64,000 bases of DNA from Inonotus obliquus (taxonomy: Eukaryota; Basidiomycota; Agaricomycetes; Hymenochaetales; Hymenochaetaceae). The stretch spans positions 1,426,001 to 1,490,000 of the forward strand of contig JAJHTX010000003.1 in NCBI GenBank assembly GCA_032164295.1. The letters are read 5' to 3'. Below are positions 32,694-44,810 of this stretch, in pieces (within the stretch, counting starts at the first letter, position 1; the number at the start of each line of letters is the position of its first letter). The notes under the pieces were generated by a model that was given only the letters and a program-made list of their open reading frames with translations, made no database searches and had not been told where the DNA came from. The position numbers and the translations under genes were made by a program.

Positions 32694-35190
32694 TCAAAAT
32701 TTAGCATATCCCTCGCTTTCATGCTCTATTGGCTCCTCTTCATTATTGATCTCTGAGTGCTCATCATCCATAACTTCGTCACAGTTCTCTTCATTGATCT
32801 CAGAATGTTCATCGCCCATAGTTTCATCCTCATTCTCTTCGTTGATCTCCAAATGTTCATCATCCACAACTTCGTCAGTTGGATCTTCATTGGCCGAGAT
32901 ACTTCCCATCACTTCACCGATATTAGCCCGGATTTGTTTGTGCCCTATTCCTCCTCCATGGTACCTCATGAACAAGTCTCTGTCAACAAATCTGTACAAT
33001 AATTAATAATTTTTGGAGAATATACGCGTAAAAATTGGGTACATACATATTGACATAATAAGAATTGTAGTCTTCATGTTCTTTGGCTGGGCCACGAACA
33101 ATTGAGGGCGGGAGATAATATTGAGTTCGACCACCAGAGAAATTCGGAATTAACTGTGTTCCTCGAAGAATCAGATCTGGGTCAATAAAACCAAAGGCAG
33201 ATTGGTTCATGTGAACAATGAAACAAACTTGAGGGAGGCGCCGATCTTGAAATCTGAATGAGAGTGTTGAATCGAGCTCGAACCACCTTACCCAGGCAAC
33301 ATCTATTTGCCTAAAGTTCTCATTCTTCGATCCAGGCCTAAAATAACCAACAAACACATGCAAAAGCCCTACAATTTGTGCATATGCAAATAGATGGTTT
33401 GATTCATTATCCGAGGACAGTAACATGATGTCGTTGCAAGGGCCAGTCAAATTGAATCTTGATCTCTCCGTTGATCATAAGTCATGTAGTTGACCTTCAA
33501 AGTTTTGTGCCAAAAAATCTTGTTGTCCTTAATGTGAAGTCCATCGATTTTGTCTGGTGTGAAGTCATAATCCTCATTTCTTGAGAGGATCCAGGTGAGT
33601 AGATGTGATTGAAAGTCATTCCAGAAATTCTAAATATGTATTCGTTAGTTCGAACAATATACCAAGAAAAAAGAGAGAAGCGGCATCGCAAAAATTTGCA
33701 TAAGGTTGTATGACAACAACATGCAAGTTTTGTAATGGACTAATAAAGTATAACTTACCTCCAGAGCTGGATCACCTTTGTTGTCAGAAAGCCATGAGCC
33801 AAGAAAACAACTATTTTTATTTGACAAAGACATGCTGTAATGCATGTCGGGGGATGTCTTCAGCAGGTTGTTGGAATTACCGGGATCTTGATGGAATGCA
33901 GTTATTTCCATCCTGGCTTCCATGTCTCGAAAACTTTTGAAGGTGTTCCTCGAGTTTGGATACGTCCTTAGCCGCATTATGCTTGTTTGTTCTTGCATAT
34001 AGTCATTTGAGATACTTGTGCTCACACTCTCCCTGTAGAAAGAAAGATCAATAATTATCCATCAATCATATGTATGTAGGACGTGCATGCATACATGATA
34101 TACGGCAATACACGGATGATGCAGAAAACGTACGATTTGTGTGCTTGCTGAGTCAGTTGTCCCAAATTCTGCAATTTTCTCCTTATAGTCCCCTATAGCA
34201 TGGAGTTTGATGAGACAAAGATTTAATTCTTTCTTGTTGGGTGTGAGTGTTGTTTCCTTGGCTTTTCCCTTCCCATTTTTTACCATAGCAGCATGACAAC
34301 GACCCCAGGCGATTATTTCGCTCTTTAATTCTCGTGTATCATACTCTGAGACATCCTTCTTGAATAAATGTAGATATTTGCCGGCAAGACTTGTTGATCC
34401 TCTGAGAGCTTGTAAAGTCAAGTTAGTGTGGATCCGGAGCTTTGTGAAGGTGTGCCAGGTTGCTAGAACAAAGAGAAGGTCCAGGAGAATACAGTTGTGT
34501 TTTCCTGGTAAAAGACCTTCAAACACTGGGATTGCACACTTGAAAATTCAGTAGTCAGTATTCTGAAAGTGGACAAGTGGACCTCTTATGCAAACCAATC
34601 AGAGAAAATCAACCGGTGACCCATTACATTTCGCTTACAACTGATTGATTGCAAGAGCGCTCTAATGAAATACGACTTACCTGAAGCATGTCTTCAAAAT
34701 CACGAGCTGCGAGCTTCTTCATTGCAGCTGTGTTATTACTGAACTGCCGTATCGTACTATTGCCAAAAGTTGGAACTGCACGATATCTGTATGTTATTGT
34801 GAGTTTGCAATATCCGATGACATATACCGAAGAACTCACCTCCTGTTGAGGATTGCCACTGAATCACCACCTTCTGCAACCAAAACACGCATAAGATGAA
34901 CAAAAACCATTTTCCATTCCCCGAGCTCAAATTCGTGCATAAGATCGAGGACAAACATAGAATAGAAATTGAATCCATACAGAACGAGCACAGAGAATGA
35001 ATTCTATTCAAAATTTGATGAGAATCAATTCTAAATAAAAGTATACCAATCACTCACATGAATAGAGAGTCTGGAACCATACTGTAGTTTATCTTTGATT
35101 TTTTTTTGTTTCAACTGTAATTCTGTTCTCAAATATCCATTTTCGAACTGTATCAATGTCTTTTTGAATATCTTCGGTGTCACCTGTGGA
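32694..35190 (-). pseudogene. Plavaka-type (CACTA-like) transposase, C-terminal two thirds
   Basis: Spliced minus-strand reading gives a chain typical of the basidiomycete Plavaka transposases: YGFNFYSMFVLDLMHEFELG, EWKMVFVHLMRVL, RRYRAVPTFGNSTIRQFSNN, AAMKKLAARDFEDMLQ, VFEGLLP, TWHTFTKLRIHTNLTLQALR, DGLHIKDNKIFWHKTL, RGTQLIPNFSGGRTQ and VDRDLFMRYHGGGIGHK. The tail is an acidic repeat (DEHSEINEEN units, three or four) ending at 32694. Introns are short (for example 33001-33047 and 34801-34848). The N-terminus, including zinc-finger and first catalytic blocks, is missing; similarity fades near 35190, before LTR B1. I assign the family from these motif strings by memory. Confidence 0.75.
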
Positions 35191-35470
35191 ACCCACGCTA
35201 GCTTATGAAATTAGATGGGAGATGTCGGCTCGTGCACACTTCTAGTTTGGCCTCATAATGAATTTTCCCATATACTGAGCTTAATACTGCGTCCTGTGAT
35301 TTAAAGATTTAAAAAAAGTACTATAAGTTGTTATTGCTTATATCCTGTGTGACCAAGCATCTGACACATCATGCGAGTGATCGCCGCTCCATCGCTTGGC
35401 ACGCCGAGCTCTCCCATCGTCACCAAGGGCGCCAATCCCCTCTCCCTTCTGGATGCCAATCCCCGCCCGC
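35191..35470. other. Gap between the Plavaka remnant and LTR B1
   Basis: About 280 bp with no recognisable coding sequence, possibly decayed Plavaka N-terminal sequence. CTCTCCCATCGTCACC-type sequence precedes the LTR start. Confidence 0.3.
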
Positions 35471-36835
35471 TGAAGAGAACTACGTGTGGCTGAGCTCGGT
35501 ATCAACCCCGGTATCCCATTCTACGCTTACCCCATGCTATGGTACGGTCCCATCTACACCTTACAGTATCCACCAGCACACCTAGAGAAACTGTTGGTCC
35601 CATTTCTCAAAGTACCGAACGCCGAGAGTACCGGTACCGAGCGCCAAGAAACCCGGTACCAAGAATACCGAGAGTGCCGAGTGCCGAGAAACCCGGTACC
35701 GAGACAAATTGACAATTCGACATGCTCTCATGACATGGATCGGACGTCTCCCTCTCTGGTATTCATTCCTGATGGTTGGACTATGCATGCCGGTTCTTTG
35801 GAAAAGCTCAGGGTCAGTATCCATTAAGGTTTTCAGGTCCGGTACCACCAGGAACGTGTCGGTATCAATCAGCAGGGGCGCAGATCTCTTGTCCTGAGGA
35901 CTTTTCATCCAGGGGTACTATATGCTACATTTTCATTGGTATCTTGTCCTCCCTAACCCTTTCTTGTTGTCCTCCTGATGGCACTGCAATGTTCACTTTC
36001 CTTGTTACAATTTTCTTCAGACTTTTCTTTGTTTTGATCTTTCTTTCTACTTTCTCCTTTTGGATTTATGAGCTAACTACGGTACAGTAGTATAAATATC
36101 TCCTCCTGTACGTAGTAGCTCTGGAGGTAATCTTAGGAGCTAGCCTCTAGCGTGAGGGCTCGGGTTTCCTCACCCCCTTCTCAGTTCCATCTCAGTCTCC
36201 TCTCAAGCTTCGTCCCAGTCCCATTCCAGTTCCATCTCAAGTGAACCTCAGGAGTTAGCCTCCCGTGTGAGGACTCAGGTTTGCTTCCCGGTCCAGTCAA
36301 CACTCTCAGCCACCAGTCTCCCCCAGTCTGTTTCTTGCTATTCCACCCCGTGCTAGCTGTTTCCTTGCAGTACCGACCTGTACCGACATTTTTCCCACGG
36401 TACCGACATTTTGTTATCCTTTGTATTCTGCACATCCACCTTTCGTTTCTGTACTGAGCTTTTGTCTTACAACGTTTCTGCACATACCGAACCCGTTCGT
36501 TCAAGTACCGACCTGTACCGACATTTTTCCCACGGTACCGACCCCTTTCTTCCTGTACCGACCTGTACCGAGGTTTTTCCCATGGTATTAGACTCTTGTT
36601 TTGCTACGTTCTCTCCCATACCGACCTGTACCGAAGTTTTTCCCACATTCTAACCTGTCCTTTTCATACCAGAATCACATACCCTTCACTTCCGGCCCAT
36701 CCATTAACTCCCCCTTTTCATAGACAACAAGTACCGTGACCGTACTGGTTAAGTACCGGCACATATTAGCCCTCCCCCACTTAAAACCATACACCCCTCG
36801 TCTCGGTATTTTGGTACCGGACGCGATCTCGCACA
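35471..36835 (+). repeat. GGTACC-motif-rich LTR, copy B1
   Basis: It starts TGAAGAGAACTACGTG and ends GATCTCGCACA(TTTA). The 43140-44444 block is its inverted, slightly diverged copy, which fixes both ends. It is followed by a plus-strand gag-like ORF (37100), so it is the 5' LTR of that element. A run such as accggtaccgagcgcc shows how densely GGTACCG/CGGTAC heptamers are packed. Short direct repeats of ccgacctgtaccgacattt(ttcccacgg) occur three or four times at 36360-36640. Confidence 0.7.
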
Positions 36836-37099
36836 TTTATCTGGAGCCCACCACGAGGGAGGGTTTTCAAGGTGTCTTGTTGTCTAATTGATTATTCTGA
36901 CTACTCCCCTTTCATTCCCCTTTCAATACCGACAGTTTGTTTTGTCCAGTTCATCTCTGTAAAAGTCTCAGCAGACCGGTACCTCGGTAGCATTTGTTCT
37001 TATTGCCGCTTTACAATCCCCCAGCCATTAGTTGTTTTCCCTTTTCAGTTCGTATTTCACTCCGTTATCAATTTAGAAGTATAACCCCACTCGAGCAAG
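36836..37099 (+). other. Retroelement leader between LTR B1 and gag
   Basis: 264 bp with a possible primer-binding site just after the LTR (tctggagcccacc) and no ORF of note. The assignment rests on position only. Confidence 0.35.
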
Positions 37100-37819
37100 A
37101 TGGTAGGATGTCCTCCCAGACGCGGAACCGAAGACACTCCTTCGTTCGATGGTACCGAACCACGAGAACTGCCCCGGTACCTTGAAGACATAGAGTACCT
37201 AGCTGCCGAATACAACCTAGACCCAGCCCAGACGATTTGGTATGCTGGATACTATGCATCTCGCACCGTAGCCGAGCTTTGGAAGACCTCACCAGATGCA
37301 TCAGATACCGCTACCGATTGGTCGAAGGCCAAAGCAGCTATCAAGTCGTTTTACCCAATTTTGTCTAAAGGAGCCCGGTATACTCGAGAAGATGTTGCTC
37401 AGCTTGTAGAGTTCTGGAGATGCGAAGGGATCAAGACACAACTCGATCTGGCCCAGTACCGGAACGAATTTTTCGTGCATTGGAGCTATCTGAAGAGTCT
37501 CGGTACCCTCTCGGTAGAGGAAGCAGCCCGGTACTACTTCTCAGTATTCACCGGTAGCCTTCGGGATCGCATCCGTTTACGTCTCGAGACAAAAGAAGCC
37601 GATCCCCAGCCTGGAACGACATACACAGTGGAGCAGATCCATAAGCATGCTGATTACGTTCTCGGTACCGACTTTTTCGATGAATCACCTCGTACCGGAT
37701 TACGTAATGCTGAGTCGCAGCCAGTCGAGGAGGAGCCGGAGCTTGGTACACTCTGGAAGACGTTGCAGGTCCTTCAGTTACAGGTAGAGTTCATCTACGT
37801 CTCTCTCCACGGCGTCTAG
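37100..37819 (+). pseudogene. gag-like ORF of the B-type retroelement, truncated
   Basis: A 239-codon ORF begins MVGCPPRRGTEDTPSFDGTE and contains LPRYLEDIEYLAAEYNLDPA, WSKAKAAIKSFYPILSKGA, a region like SVEEAARYYFSVFTGSLRDR and a C-terminal TLWKTLQVLQLQVEF. The fold-like pattern (target FDG..PRELPRYLEDIE, then helical blocks) resembles Ty3-type gag of basidiomycete elements; I cannot name the clade. After the stop at 37819 coding traces fade, and the rest of the element is missing, cut by the copy 3 insertion and later events. GGTACC-type motifs continue inside the coding sequence. Confidence 0.55.
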
Positions 37820-38245
37820 TAGTAAGGCACGTCGAGGAGAAGTCCTCGACAACGTTTAACGATGAGGAGGGGGTACGGGTAATGGGTCTAGGCGCTGATG
37901 TAAGTTTGTCGGCAAGCCGTCAGTGAGTCTTAAGACAACGCGAAAGATCCAGGCAGGAAAGACAAGGGAGAAACCCGGGGCACTATGAATGTGTGGGAAC
38001 TCCTTGGTGTAGATGACATTTCTTCGGCACCAGATGGTAACGATAAGCGCCAGGGTGACTTCGTGTGAATGGTTGTAAAAGATCGGAAATACATGGAAAC
38101 CTTTGACAGTCTCCAGGCCGTTTGTTGTTATCTCGGTAGGAACCGGGTATGTAAAAAACTTGTGTTTGTCGGGTGGTACTCGACGTCAATGGGAGACCAC
38201 AGGAGGGTACAGCAAGGTCTGGGTAACTCAGAGGTCACTGAACGG
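37820..38245. other. Decayed sequence downstream of the gag-like ORF
   Basis: About 425 bp of probable retroelement remains with no open frame. It ends with AACGG, the left target duplication of copy 3 (38241-38245). Confidence 0.35.
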
Positions 38246-40424
38246 TGTCAGGCCATAAATGTATTACATAATAGCCAATACCAAATTCGTCAAGCATAAC
38301 AGGGCATTATCACAGAAATTATCAAAGACTCGTAACGTGTTGATTCAATAGTCATGCCTGTTCATTGTACCATTCCTCTTGCAAATTATCAAAAGTTACA
38401 CGTCTAGCAGGAATATTAGCCATTATACTACAGAATAAAGTAATAAATAACATACCGGATTGTTCGAGAAATCAGATGCTCTCCTAAGAACCACTCAAAC
38501 TCTACCCACTCAATTTTTATATAGGTGGTCGTCTCTACCCATATTCTGTAACCAAGACGGCATCAGATCTCTAAAAAGCATATGAATATCAGTTAAATAC
38601 CTAATAAGTGATGAACTTTTGACAGTACGATTCAGCGAACACAATCCTCGAAGGCGATGTAATAGAAGACGTAGGTTGGGAATGACTTTGATCATATGAA
38701 GAAGCATGATGAGAAGCTGCAGGAAATAATCCCGCACATTGATAGTCTTATATAAGGTAGGAAAAGTATAAACTCGACTAGGTGTGACACGCGTCATGCA
38801 ACCCTGACTTAGCCTGACTTGCCTCATTCGGTGACTCTGGACCCTTTCTTAACTGCAACTTCCACTTAACACAAACTCGAATTTGGTTCCCATAGATCTC
38901 TTCTAATAATAATTACAATCATATGTATGTTTTTAAAATTGAAAAATATGGACCCCTGACCTTTCGGTAATGGAATAAACCTTTTTTGTGCCAAATGGCT
39001 CAGAATTCATTTTCCAGCACTCTGGTGAGGTTTTCAGAAATTTTGAAAATTTCGACATCAGAATTTTTGCTGCTCTTGGCAGACACAGCATGACAAATAC
39101 AGTCTATATATAGTAATTTACTTATGACTAATATGCATTTATAATCTGTCTTCCTACTACCAAGAGAGAGCCAGGGGAGCTAATTCATAGTAAGATGAGC
39201 CTTACTTTAGTATTCTGTCAAGGTTTAAGTGGAATTCTACTAACCCAATTGCTGACTACCACTGTTCTCAAATTCGACCCCGAGATTTTTGCCGTAGGGT
39301 CCTTCCAAATCGGGTAAGCTCAGGGTTTCTCAGGGTCATCAGTCACACTGTGACACCTAGTCGAGTTTATACTTTCCCTACCTTATATAATATGCTCCAA
39401 GATGTGCCTCGAAACTGATACTAATATAATTCCAATTGAATAAGTATCTTCTAGCTTTATGCGAAGGTTTCAGGGTATAGATAATAGATAGAGCAGTGAT
39501 AGTAGGCTATCTAGATCGTATAAGTGATAACTAAAAAGAAATATAATAAAACTAAATGAGGTATTAATTAATTGCTTGGCATGTGCAAAGGAGGCAGTGC
39601 ATGAATAAGCAAAATAGCCTAAAACAGTATAATCTACATCAGAGAGAGCAAAGGAGGCAGTGCGTAAACAAGCAAAGTTGCTTAAAAGAGTATAATTGAT
39701 ACTAGAAAAAGCAAAGGAGGCAGTGCGTAAATGAGCAAAGTACTACCAGAATTGTATAAATTAAAATGCAAATGAGCAAAGAAGTAGCGATCAAAGGGCA
39801 AAGTGTACTAAAAATAAATGAATCTAGTACAAATATAGAATATTAATTAGTACTAATAAGGATGTAATATAACTATGTATAGATAGAAATGACTCATACC
39901 TGTAGCACAGCCACCATCCTGCAAAGTATATAAGAGTGGCCTCCCTTGCCCTCAACAAAAGAATAAGAAGTGCCCCCCGAGCAACAGTTTACCTTCAGAA
40001 CAGTCTGAAACACCCCGTGTGATCAAAAATCAGCTAAGACTCAGTGCTCTTAGCTTACTAAGTAAAATCAGTGATACTCTAGCAGCGGTAACCAGTCCCT
40101 CAAGAGTAATTTCATCTCAAGAAACAGTTTAACAAATCCCGTATGATTAAGAATAAGAATTAGCTAAGACTCAAGTGTACTTAGCTTATAGACATATTGA
40201 GTGATCAAGCAATTGCCTTGAGCTTAATATAACCTAATATAGATAGCCACTACTTACCAAATAAGTACTAGTATTGTTCTGATTAGATTCATAGCTTCCT
40301 TTGCCTAAACAAACACTGGGAAAACTATCCGATTGCATAAACAATCCGATTGACCCAGTGAGCAGTGTGTTTGTTGATTATACAAGAATAACTAGGTTTT
40401 AATCAAATACATTTACTGCACGAC
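38246..40424 (+). mobile_element. TGTCAGG...CACGAC LTR-like element, copy 3
   Basis: The 2179-bp element starts TGTCAGGCCATAAATG and ends TTACTGCACGAC, flanked by AACGG (38241-38245 and 40425-40429). It has a TATA-like box (aagtatataagagtgg, about 39928), and near the end a block (gaaaactatccgattgcata, gattgacccagtgag) diverged from the same block in copies 1 and 2. It has no coding ORF. A duplicated AGGGTTGCATGACGCG-type segment occurs in inverted form near 38790 and 39340. Confidence 0.65.
39586..39770. repeat. Tandem repeat array private to copy 3
   Basis: Three imperfect units of about 65-70 bp built on gcaaaggaggcagtgcgtaa followed by agcaaag and a variable spacer. They lie upstream of the TATA box, in the same relative position as the unrelated arrays of copies 1 and 2. 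Confidence 0.7.
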
Positions 40425-40454
40425 AACGGTCCTGGTACGTAGGTCTCACTATTA

Positions 40455-40895
40455 TGTTATGTGAAACGACGGGTCCGGGGGTACTCGAACGGAGTCGGGG
40501 TCTCTCACACCAGAGCTTAGGGTACGCTGCCTCAAACGTCGAAGACTTGTACAACAACGGAGACGATCATGCAGGCTAAGGGATGGTGGTGGTAAGAAGA
40601 TATATTTAAGTTAGTACAAACAGTGAGTAAATACCTAAGGGATGGTGGTGGTAAGAAGAATAGTGAGACAGGGTACAAACGAGTCAGACTATCTACTTAT
40701 ATACACACCAGATGTGGGAAGATATTACTCTAAGAAGAATATTAGCAAGAAAGGAAATAGAATATTATAGAATGTTCAAGTAAAGAGTGACTAAGCAGGA
40801 TGAATAATAAGGATGAGTAAGTATATACAGAAAAGGAAGATGACAAATAAGGAATTAAGTAAGCAGAACAAGAAGGAAAAGTTCAAGTCCTAACA
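40455..40895 (-). repeat. Probable solo LTR (TGTTA...TAACA)
   Basis: It is bounded by TGTTATGTGAAACG and AAGTCCTAACA, so the termini are inverted TGTTA/TAACA. A TATA-like box on the minus strand (gtgtatataagtag, about 40698) suggests that orientation. A 23-bp direct repeat (aagggatggtggtggtaag) occurs at 40580 and 40640. Flanking 5-mers TATTA and GGGTT do not match, so it is either a recombined LTR or its ends are misplaced. It abuts the truncated N-terminus of the hAT gene. Confidence 0.5.
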
Positions 40896-40903
40896 GGGTT
40901 ATA

Positions 40904-42995
40904 GCTCATGATCAGCCTTTCACGGTGGTCGAGGACAAGTATTTTCATGAATTCTTAGAGTATACCTATAGAGAACACTTGAAACTAGCTATACCATCAG
41001 CAGACGCAATTAAACGTGCAACAAAGGACATGAAGATAAGTGTTGTTCAAGAGACGACTGAGTTTATTGCAGTAAGTTGAACTACATTTTGTTGTATCAT
41101 TAAATGTTGAATTTCTGTACTAGAATCTCAAGTCAAAGGTTGCATTATCACTTGATGCATGGACATCAAGTAACAACTATGTGTTTCTTGCCATTGTAAT
41201 GCATTACATCTCAAATGAATGGCAACTTGGTACGCTTATTTGTATAATTGTTTTATTTGTACTGATAATTTTACATATAGGCAAATGACTCATTGTGTTT
41301 GAAGAAATTAGAGGACAACATACTGGTGATAATATTGGTGCTATTGTTTGGAAGGTGATAGATCAATATAACTTGCATTCAAAGGTTCATTATTAGCCTT
41401 TCTTACTTTCGTGCTTGCTTATATTGGTTCTTGTAGCTTATTGCGATCAACTCCGATAATGCATCAAATAATGACACAATGCTCAGTCATCTTGAGACGA
41501 AAATGCATGATAAAGGAATCAAATTCTTTGTGCAAACGGCACAAATGAGATGTATGCCTCATACTATTCATCACGCTGCAATGAAGGTACAGTATTAATT
41601 ATACTAATATTAATTGCACTCTAATACTTTCTAGCTACTCGAAGCTATTGGTACAGTGAAGAAGATCACGGAGGACACTCAAAACTATCAAGATGATATC
41701 TATCCACCAGCAGAAGATGACGAGGTTGATTTCAAGGACACTGATGAAGACATAGATGATTTTGCTAATGTATTAACTGCCATCACAAAGGTGAGCAGCC
41801 TAGTATATTATTAGTAGTCAATACTGACTAGTATTTTAGATCCGTAAATTCATTCGTATAATCAGAAAGAGTACTCAATGTCGTGAGGAATAGATGACTC
41901 ACATTTCAGCCACACTCAAGAACAATGGTAAAAATAATGAAAATGCACTAATGCTAATTCTTGATGTTCCAACGCGATGGTCATCTACCCATCATATGCT
42001 TGGTAAGTTAATCTCGTACTTTTTAACTTGCATATATACCTAATATATAAATTAGAATGTGCATTGAGATTTAAGACCTCTATTGAAAGTTTTTGTTCAA
42101 GGTGCAAATTTCGTATCTACAAACTCTCTGACTCTAATTGGGAAGCAATTGAACTTGTTGCAAAATGGCTCCAGCTCTTTCGATATACAACAACATCAAT
42201 GTCAGCAATGCATTCAGCCATGCTATCATCTGCATATAGTTACTTTATTCTTCTTCAAAACCACTTGTGTACCTGTATATCAGAGCTGCCTGATGGTGCT
42301 CCTGTTCAGCTTAGAAATGGCCTCAAGAATGTGCATCAAAAATTAGCAGAGTATTTGTTTTGGTATTGTACATCACCATATTATCTATGGGCCTCACGTA
42401 CGTCTTGTTTCACTACCTTACATATCAAGAACCTAAATTCTTGAAAATTAGTATTGGATCCTCGTGCATCATATACCGGGCTACAAAATGCTGCAAAGAA
42501 CAACAAGCAGCTTCTGAAACTCATCGACAAAGCAAAGATAGCACTAGAGGCTCACTTTAGCTCGCATTATACAGGATTGGCCAAACAAGACAGCTCAACT
42601 CAATCAGATGACCTGAGTAACTAATCCAACACCATGTACAACTTAGGGAAGCTGTTCAGTGGTGATACATCTTCATCCTCATATACTGAACTCAACAAAT
42701 ATTTTTCAATGAATTCGGAGAAAATGGATTGTGAGCCAGTCAAGTGGTGGGCGGCTAGATGGGTACAGTTTCCTTCCTTATCTCAGCTTGCTCAAGATAT
42801 TCATTGCATACCTGGTACGTTTACTTGTTATTCTCAAGACTGATACTTACATATTCTCAAGGATCTGCAGTAGCTGTTGAGCGAATCTTCTCTGGTGGCC
42901 ATGATACAATTGGCCTCCGATGCTCAAGTCTGAAGTCAGGGACAATCAGCGATCTCATGTTGGTCAAGCAAGCAGTACAATTGAGCATTAAATAG
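40904..42995 (+). pseudogene. hAT-family transposase, N-terminally truncated
   Basis: Spliced reading on the plus strand gives hAT hallmarks in order: DQPFTVVEDKYFHEFLEYT, LSLDAWTSSNNYVFLAIVMH, INSDNASNNDTML, MRCMPHTIHHAAMK, DVPTRWSSTHHML, then the C-terminal dimerisation block ELNKYFSMNSEK, VKWWAARWVQFPSL and GSAVAVERIFSGGHDTIGLR. Introns of about 45-60 bp separate these. In-frame stops occur at about 41891 (TAG) and 42623 (TAA), both at positions explained by Gln-codon C-to-T changes. The BED zinc finger and the first 150 or so residues are missing; the coding sequence starts against an LTR at 40895. The 42995-43139 stretch is its 3' flank. Confidence 0.82.
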
Positions 42996-43139
42996 CGGTT
43001 AAGTCATATACTTAGGGATATATGAGCTTATATACCGGATGAGCCTTATAAGATACACGCAGAACCGGATGTGATGTCAGACATAAAATATCCACGTGTA
43101 TCTTGTAAGATACGCTGCGGAGCCCTATCTACCGCTAAA

Positions 43140-44444
43140 TGTGCGAGATCGCATCCGGTACCGGAGGTACCGAGACGAGGAGTGTATGGTTTTAAGTGGG
43201 GGAGGGCTAATATGTGCCGGTACTTAACCAGTACGGTCACGGTACTTGTTGTCTATGAAAAGGGGGAGTGAATGGATGGGCCAGAAGCAAAGAGTATATG
43301 ATTCTGGTATGAAAAGGACAGTTTTGAACGTGGGAAAAACTTCGGTATAGGTCGGTATGAGAGAGAACGTAGCAAAACAAGAGTCTAATACCATGGGAAA
43401 AACCTCGGTACAGGTCGGTACAGAAAGAAAGGGGTCGGTACGTGAAGGTATGTTGTCAAACAAGAAGATCAGTACAGAAACAAAAGGGTGACGTGCAGAA
43501 TGCAAAGGATAACAAAATGTCGGTACCGTGAGAAAAACGTCGGTATAGGTCGGTACTGCAGGAAAACAGCTAGCACGGGATGGTATAGCAAGGGACTGAA
43601 TGGGGGAGACTGGTAGCTGAAGGTGTCGACTGTGCTGGGAAGTAAACCTGAGCCCTCACACGGGAGGCTAACTCCAAAGGTTCACTTGAGATGGAACTGG
43701 GATGAGATTGGGACGAAGCTTGAGATGAGACTGAGACGGAACTGAGAAGGGGGTGAGGAAACCCGAGCCCTCACGTTAGAGGCTAGCTCCTAAGATTACC
43801 TGGAGAGCTACTATGTACAGGAGGAGATATTTATACTACTGTACCGTAGTTAGCTCATAAGTCTAAAAGGAGAAAGTAAAAAAGGAAGATCAAAACAAAG
43901 AAAAATGTCATAAGAAGAATGAATACAGTAGAGCCATCAGGTTGACAACAAGAAAGGGTTAGGTAGGACAAGATACCAATGAAAACGTAGCATATAGTAC
44001 CCCTGGATGAAAAGTCCTCAGGACAAGAGATTTGAGCCCCTGCCAATTGATACCGACACGTTCCTGGTGGTACCGGACCTGAAAACCTTAACGGATACTG
44101 ACCCTGAGCTTCTCCAAAGAACCAGCATGCATTCTCCAACCATCAGGAATAAATACCAGAGAGGGAGACGTCCGATCCATGTCATGAGAGCACGTCGAAT
44201 TGTCAAATTGTCTCGGTACCAGGTTTCTCGGCACTCGGTACTCTCAGTATTCTCGGTACCGGGTTTCTTGGCGCTCGGTACCGGTACTCTCGGCGTTTGG
44301 TATCTTGAGAAATGGGACCAACAGTTTCTCTAGGTGTGCTGGAGGATACTGGAAGGTGTAGATAGGACCATACCATAGCATGGGGTAAGCATAGAATGGG
44401 ATACCGGGCTTGATACCGAGCTCAGCTGCACGTAGTTCTCTTCA
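43140..44444 (-). repeat. GGTACC-motif-rich LTR, copy B2 (solo)
   Basis: It is the inverted counterpart of B1: TGTGCGAGATCGC at its left edge, CACGTAGTTCTCTTCA at its right. No gag or pol flanks it, so it is a solo LTR. Its right neighbour (44447-44687) is the reverse complement of 56536-56778, and that other copy is uninterrupted at the same point, so B2 has an identifiable empty site (gtcaggcggtaga). The flanks share GCGG (on the minus strand), a probable short target duplication. Confidence 0.7.
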
Positions 44445-44446
44445 CC

Positions 44447-44687
44447 GCCTGACATAATTCTGACGATGAGTCCTCTTCATCTATCACATCGTTGAGTTGG
44501 ATGCCTCAGCTGGACCGCTGTAGCTCTGAGTCTGTATGAGGAAAGTGCGGACTTCCTCTCCACAAAACACATCACAACTGACTAAAATTTCAGCTCTGCA
44601 ATCATAAGTGACAAATACATAATGAAACTAAAATTACAAGCAGTCAACAGAAGACATGAAATAATTGCAGAGTGGTATGCTGCGGAA
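44447..44687 (-). repeat. Duplicated 240-bp segment, copy 1
   Basis: It is near-identical (over about 90% by eye) in inverted orientation to 56536-56778. Landmarks are tcagaattatgtcaggcgg, ggaagtccgcactttcctc and attatttcatgtcttctgtt. There is no ORF. Several differences are CG in the other copy and TG or CA here. Confidence 0.8.
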
Positions 44688-44810
44688 TGTGTAGGGCTTG
44701 CCAGTGTACGTATACGGATATGCACGTAATTTTCATGTTCATTATGTATACGAGACATACAATACAAATCTGTATTCTTTGGCTGTAAGAAAAAGAGTAG
44801 GTGGCACTAA

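Noticed and set aside
40455..40895. Claim of a target duplication for the TGTTA...TAACA block
   Set aside because: Flanking 5-mers TATTA and GGGTT do not match, so I did not claim a clean insertion.
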